From Chromatiales bacterium (ex Bugula neritina AB1) (GTDB lineage Bacteria > Pseudomonadota > Gammaproteobacteria > Granulosicoccales > Granulosicoccaceae), in assembly GCA_001730015.1 (NCBI GenBank), contig MDLA01000167.1, positions 1-47,805 of the forward strand: a stretch of DNA of 47,805 nt, read 5' to 3'. Positions 44,630 to 47,805 of the stretch are shown here, piece after piece (the first letter of the stretch is position 1; each line of letters opens with the position of its first letter). The notes beneath the pieces are model-generated. The model did not search any database and had not been told where the DNA came from. It saw only the letters and a list, made by a program, of their open reading frames with translations. A program made the position numbers and the translations under genes.

Positions 44630-45993
44630 GCTGATGCACCGGACGAACCCGAAGAAGGCAGCGAACAGCTTATAAATTTAAGCCAGGCGTTAAACTGGTT
44701 ACGCATCTGGCGCTCGGTGGTACCGTTTTCTACCGCCTCCACCGAGTGGTCTTCCCCGGCACTGTGCAGGCGTTGAATATTCACCCATTCGAGGCCATTG
44801 GACTGTAACCCCTCCTGTGCTCTTTCGTACATTTCCAGATCATCGTGCCCGACGATACTGGTGGGCGCATTGACCATGCGGTTATACATTGCCGTGCGCG
44901 CCAACAGCTCGTCCGGCGCACCGACAAGGCGATAGATAGTGCTTTCAACCAGCGTTTTATCCGGCCCCAGCGGAATAAAATTACGCAGCTGCTGAATCGG
45001 ACCCTTGATCATAATATTAGGAAAATAAACCGTATTATGGCGGTTTTCATCGAGTATCTGTCGGGCGCGCTGATCACCATAGCTATCAACCATGGCTTCG
45101 AAGTATCCGGGAATAGCTGAATAATCGGAATGAATGGAGTGGTGAACACCGGTGTGGCCGTGCCCGTTCGGCCAGGTGCGGATACCCATTTCCTCGAAAA
45201 ACTCATAAGGCGACATAAACGGCGCAATAATCTGCATAGCCGCAGGTTTGGGTTCGGGGCTGCCCATGCCTTCCCAGAGTTTGATCGCGGTACCGGCACT
45301 GCTTTCATGCGCCACCATCGGGTGGCAGGTATCGGTCTGGTTTTCCACCAGCATCTTCCAGTTACACCGGTGCATATAGCGAAGCGGTGGTCCTACTGCT
45401 TCGAGCCTGCCTTGCGGGGATCGATCCACCATGTTATCTATTGACGAAAGACTGTCACCGAAGTACTCATCGAAACTGATTCCCTCCCCTGCTAGCCTGG
45501 CAAAAATAAAACCGCGATAATTCTTCACAGCACCGACTGCTTTTATCCCCTTTACGTTTTCGGTCTGATCAAGGCCGGTGCCTTCATAGCCTTTTTTCAG
45601 CGGGATCGCCAGCAGACAGCCGTCAGTTTTGAACGACCAAGCATGATACGGGCAGCGAAAAAATCTGCCGGTATTTCCCTCCCGATCGATGGCGATTTTT
45701 GTCCCTTTATGCGGGCAGCGGTTATAGAGTACTTTGACTTCACCATCCGAATGGCGCACCTGAATAACCGGCTGATCACCTATCTGCGTGGTGTAGTAAT
45801 CGCCTTTGCCGGCGGTCTGGCTATCGTGGCCGACAAACACCCAGGCGTTGGCAAATAAATGCTGCATCTCCAGCCGGTATACTGCCTCACTGGTATAGAC
45901 ATCACGATGCACCTGATGCGAATTCACCAGCGAAGATACAAATTCCACTGTAGCACCCGCGTTACCGCCGAAACTCTCAGTCTGGTTTATCAT
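44626..45993 (-). CDS. Rieske aromatic-ring-hydroxylating oxygenase alpha subunit
   Basis: The 455-residue catalytic subunit has the Rieske site CPH-x18-CPYH (C93, H95, C114, H117). The mononuclear iron site is DTCHPMVAH (bridging D221, ligands H224, H229), with the third ligand Asp in VGHDDLEM near 400. It inserts oxygen from O2 into an aromatic or heteroaromatic ring, using electrons from the PDR-type reductase encoded just upstream. Spacing to the reductase is 35 bp, with AGGGGCAGG before the ATG. Alpha subunits of the benzoate/anthranilate and indole-acetate type are the nearest remembered relatives. A substrate cannot be assigned from motifs. Confidence 0.9.
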   Translation of the reverse strand: MINQTESFGGNAGATVEFVSSLVNSHQVHRDVYTSEAVYRLEMQHLFANAWVFVGHDSQTAGKGDYYTTQIGDQPVIQVRHSDGEVKVLYNRCPHKGTKIAIDREGNTGRFFRCPYHAWSFKTDGCLLAIPLKKGYEGTGLDQTENVKGIKAVGAVKNYRGFIFARLAGEGISFDEYFGDSLSSIDNMVDRSPQGRLEAVGPPLRYMHRCNWKMLVENQTDTCHPMVAHESSAGTAIKLWEGMGSPEPKPAAMQIIAPFMSPYEFFEEMGIRTWPNGHGHTGVHHSIHSDYSAIPGYFEAMVDSYGDQRARQILDENRHNTVYFPNIMIKGPIQQLRNFIPLGPDKTLVESTIYRLVGAPDELLARTAMYNRMVNAPTSIVGHDDLEMYERAQEGLQSNGLEWVNIQRLHSAGEDHSVEAVENGTTERQMRNQFNAWLKFISCSLPSSGSSGASA

Positions 45994-46028
45994 GCCTGCC
46001 CCTGTTGGTTCACTTGCACAGCATTACG

Positions 46029-46985
46029 CTACAGATCGAGAACAAGCCGTTCTGATCTGGCCCGGCTCACGCAAATCTGCATAACTTTGCCAGACGCTTT
46101 TTCAGCTTCCGACAGAACAACATCCCGATGATCCGGTGTGCCGCTGATTACATCGGTCTGGCAGATTCCACAGTCTCCTCGCTGGCAATCAAACACCAGG
46201 TCCAAACCCTCGTCTTCCAGTACATCGATTATAGATTTACCAACGGGTATGGTATATACCTGACCGGTCGACTGAATCTCAACCTCAAATGCCTCATCAG
46301 CGGAAGCGGTAACCGGTGTGCTGAACAACTCAACATGAATTGCATCGGCAGAAACCCCTGCCGCAAGTGCCGCTTCCCTGGTGGCCTCGATCATACCCGC
46401 AGGCCCGCAGATATAGACGTCTGCCGGTTTTTCACTGGATGAAAACACAGCATCGAGCAGCACCGGGTTTTCGTCGTCGAGATACAAAAACAGCTGCTCG
46501 CCGAATTGCTCTTCGAGCACCTTGCGAAAAGCCGTTACTGCGGCATTGCGACCACTGTAGTGAAACTGAAATTCAACCGCCGATTCCTGTAACTTGGTAG
46601 CCATGGATATTAACGGGGTCACGCCGATACCACCGGCAACAAGAATAACCGGAGATTCGCAGGTTTGCCGGAGTTCAAAATCATTGCACGGTTCCGTTGC
46701 AGTGATGATATCCCCGAACTGGTACTGATGCATCGCAACTGAACCGCCCTGCCCGGCATCTTCACGCTGCACAGCAATGCAGTAACAAAAGGGTGGATCC
46801 ATCGGGGGCGAGAAATCAATTAGCGAATAGCTGCGCGTACCAATACCGTCGAGCGCGACGTCTATATGTGCACCCGGCGTATAAGCCGGCAAATCGCTGC
46901 CATCTGCAGCCGTCAGGTACAGGACCCGGATACCAGCGTTTTCATTTTCAATTCGATTGATGATCAGTTCGAGCGGCACCGTCAA
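46029..46985 (-). CDS. Phthalate dioxygenase reductase-type oxidoreductase (FMN, NAD, 2Fe-2S)
   Basis: The 318-residue protein has the PDR/VanB order: an FMN-binding domain with TRSYSLIDFSP (about 50), an NAD domain with LVAGGIGVTPLISM (about 115) and YICGPAGM, and a C-terminal plant-type 2Fe-2S domain with CQRGDCGIC and a last Cys in MQICVSRA. It passes electrons from NADH to the Rieske oxygenase without a separate ferredoxin. It is the first gene of the operon and is divergent from the MarR gene across about 120 bp. Confidence 0.92.
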   Translation of the reverse strand: MTVPLELIINRIENENAGIRVLYLTAADGSDLPAYTPGAHIDVALDGIGTRSYSLIDFSPPMDPPFCYCIAVQREDAGQGGSVAMHQYQFGDIITATEPCNDFELRQTCESPVILVAGGIGVTPLISMATKLQESAVEFQFHYSGRNAAVTAFRKVLEEQFGEQLFLYLDDENPVLLDAVFSSSEKPADVYICGPAGMIEATREAALAAGVSADAIHVELFSTPVTASADEAFEVEIQSTGQVYTIPVGKSIIDVLEDEGLDLVFDCQRGDCGICQTDVISGTPDHRDVVLSEAEKASGKVMQICVSRARSERLVLDL

Positions 46986-47057
46986 GTCCCATATCCATCA
47001 CCTTAGCGAAGTATGTATTTTCATATAATTTGCGTCAATCATTATTTTTGTGCTGAA
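46986..47057. promoter_or_regulatory. Divergent promoters of the catabolic operon and MarR gene
   Basis: On the minus strand TTGACG (47038-47033), 17 bp, then CATACT (47015-47010) form a good sigma-70 promoter for the operon. On the plus strand TATAAT (47024-47029) is a perfect -10 for the MarR gene. The two overlap, and the shared TATG-N6-CATA palindrome (47012-47025) is a candidate MarR operator. Binding there would block both directions. Confidence 0.5.
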
Positions 47058-47102
47058 ATGTTCCGCGACAGCTACGCTGAAACATCTGCACAACGGGTTT
47101 CC

Positions 47103-47573
47103 ATGACTGAAGGAGAAAACAGCAGCAATACGGCGCAGACACAGGATCAGGAAGGCTTTGTGTCGTCCTACCTGCTCTACCTGCTTGCCGCCGCCAGCGA
47201 GGCCGCCAGCTCGCAATTTCACCAGAAGGTCCGCGCCTGTGGATTGCGCGTACCCGAATGGCGGGTGATCGCCTGCCTGCACGATCAGGACGGCGAAATG
47301 ATCACCCGACTGGCCGAATTTGCACTGATTGAGCAATCACGTCTTACCCGAATTATTGATCAGATGCACGCGCGTGGATTACTCGTGCGAAAACCAGACA
47401 CGGCCGATAAACGCCGTGTGCGCGTCTACCTGACTGGACGTGGAAAAAAGCTCGCAAAGCAACTTGTGGCTGACGCAAAACAGCATGAGTCAGCGCTGCT
47501 CTCAACTCTTGAAAAAGCAAACGGCGGTGATATTAAAAAAAGCCTGCGCACACTACTCGATAGTTTGAGCTAA
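47103..47573 (+). CDS. MarR-family regulator of the aromatic catabolic operon
   Basis: I take ATG 47103 (156 residues); an ATG at 47058 would add 15 residues, and any start before about 47036 would precede the likely transcription start. The winged helix is typical: RVPEWRVIACLHDQDGEMITRLAEFALIEQSRLTRIIDQM, then the wing with DKRRVRVYLT. MarR proteins of this kind (IacR/IadR among them) repress divergent aromatic-acid operons until the substrate or its CoA ester binds. The short N-terminal tail (TEGENSSNTAQTQDQ) is polar and probably disordered. Confidence 0.88.
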   Translation: MTEGENSSNTAQTQDQEGFVSSYLLYLLAAASEAASSQFHQKVRACGLRVPEWRVIACLHDQDGEMITRLAEFALIEQSRLTRIIDQMHARGLLVRKPDTADKRRVRVYLTGRGKKLAKQLVADAKQHESALLSTLEKANGGDIKKSLRTLLDSLS

Positions 47574-47623
47574 CGAAGGACAAAGCAAAACCTATCCTGG
47601 CATCCAGCTGTTCTCATCGGCCA

Positions 47624-47785
47624 GGTGGCTGTCCGAGAATGAAGGTCGTAACGAGGGTGTGTGATTTTGAGTCAGATATTGCGATCGATTTAGGCGAATA
47701 GTTATTCATATTCAACCAAATCGATCGAAATAGCTGGCCAAAAGACCACATCCGCAGTAGATCATTCATTCTCGGACAGGCTCCC
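47624..47785 (+). repeat. Palindromic MITE-like repeat, family 2, copy E
   Basis: Starts GGTGGCTGTCCGAGAATG and ends CATTCTCGGACAGGCTCCC. It differs from copy C (36140-36302) at only about ten positions. Some of the changes are near the centre and do not preserve pairing. It lies 51 bp after the MarR stop and is too far from it to be an ordinary terminator. Confidence 0.92.
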
Positions 47786-47805
47786 AGTGCCTACGCCTCA
47801 TATGA

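Overview
The window looks like a stretch of accessory chromosome from a marine, Gammaproteobacteria-like heterotroph. This is inferred from a CTGT-N8-ACAG LexA box, integron-type attC sites, TTT and PhnDCEE uptake systems, a TMADH-type flavoprotein and multidomain secreted cytochromes. I found no rRNA, tRNA or CRISPR. The species cannot be told from the sequence alone.

Left edge (1-2365): integron debris. On the minus strand a PIN toxin/RHH antitoxin cassette runs into an attC-like site that is interrupted after TTGT by what looks like the 5' end of an attC-targeting group II intron. The intron continues outside the window. A second attC (924-1043) separates this from a plus-strand cassette holding a decayed membrane-protein gene. 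A 164-bp palindromic repeat and a probable group II intron relic follow.

2366-16966: an orphan form-II CoxL/xanthine dehydrogenase-type molybdoenzyme subunit; a DUF3604 protein whose last codons lie inside a second copy of the palindromic repeat; a GlcG/HbpS-like protein; a PHP phosphatase; and a 2145-residue secreted multiheme protein that appears to be two proteins joined in frame, a GlyGly-CTERM tail running straight into a lipoprotein signal. A small unknown gene behind a perfect LexA box and a D-2-hydroxyacid dehydrogenase complete this part.

17141-27603: a BLUF photoreceptor, aspartate dehydrogenase, a TctCBA tripartite tricarboxylate transporter with a class II aldolase, a lipoprotein, a TMADH/DMADH-like flavoprotein and a TauD-like dioxygenase. 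27749-33320: a LysR regulator divergent from a phosphonate-associated Fe-alcohol dehydrogenase and PhnDCEE uptake genes; no known C-P cleaving enzyme is present. 33547-38131: YceI, a membrane-anchored CBS-like protein, a DUF1348 gene with one nonsense codon, tandem palindromic repeats, a ferredoxin and an enolase-superfamily enzyme.

38569-47573 is the most interesting region. A tightly coupled minus-strand operon, mostly with 4-nt ATGA overlaps, encodes a PDR-type reductase, Rieske oxygenase alpha and beta, a CoA ligase, a thiolase-fold protein lacking its catalytic Cys/His/Cys, a DUF35 domain fused to an SDR lacking its catalytic Tyr/Lys, a cyclase/isatin-hydrolase-family enzyme and an active-looking SDR. 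A MarR regulator is divergent. I infer an oxygenate - CoA-activate - retro-aldol cleave - hydrolyse pathway, with indole-3-acetate (iac/iad-like: dioxindole-acetyl-CoA to isatin plus acetyl-CoA, then isatinate) as the leading substrate hypothesis. At least six palindromic repeats of one architecture are scattered through the window.
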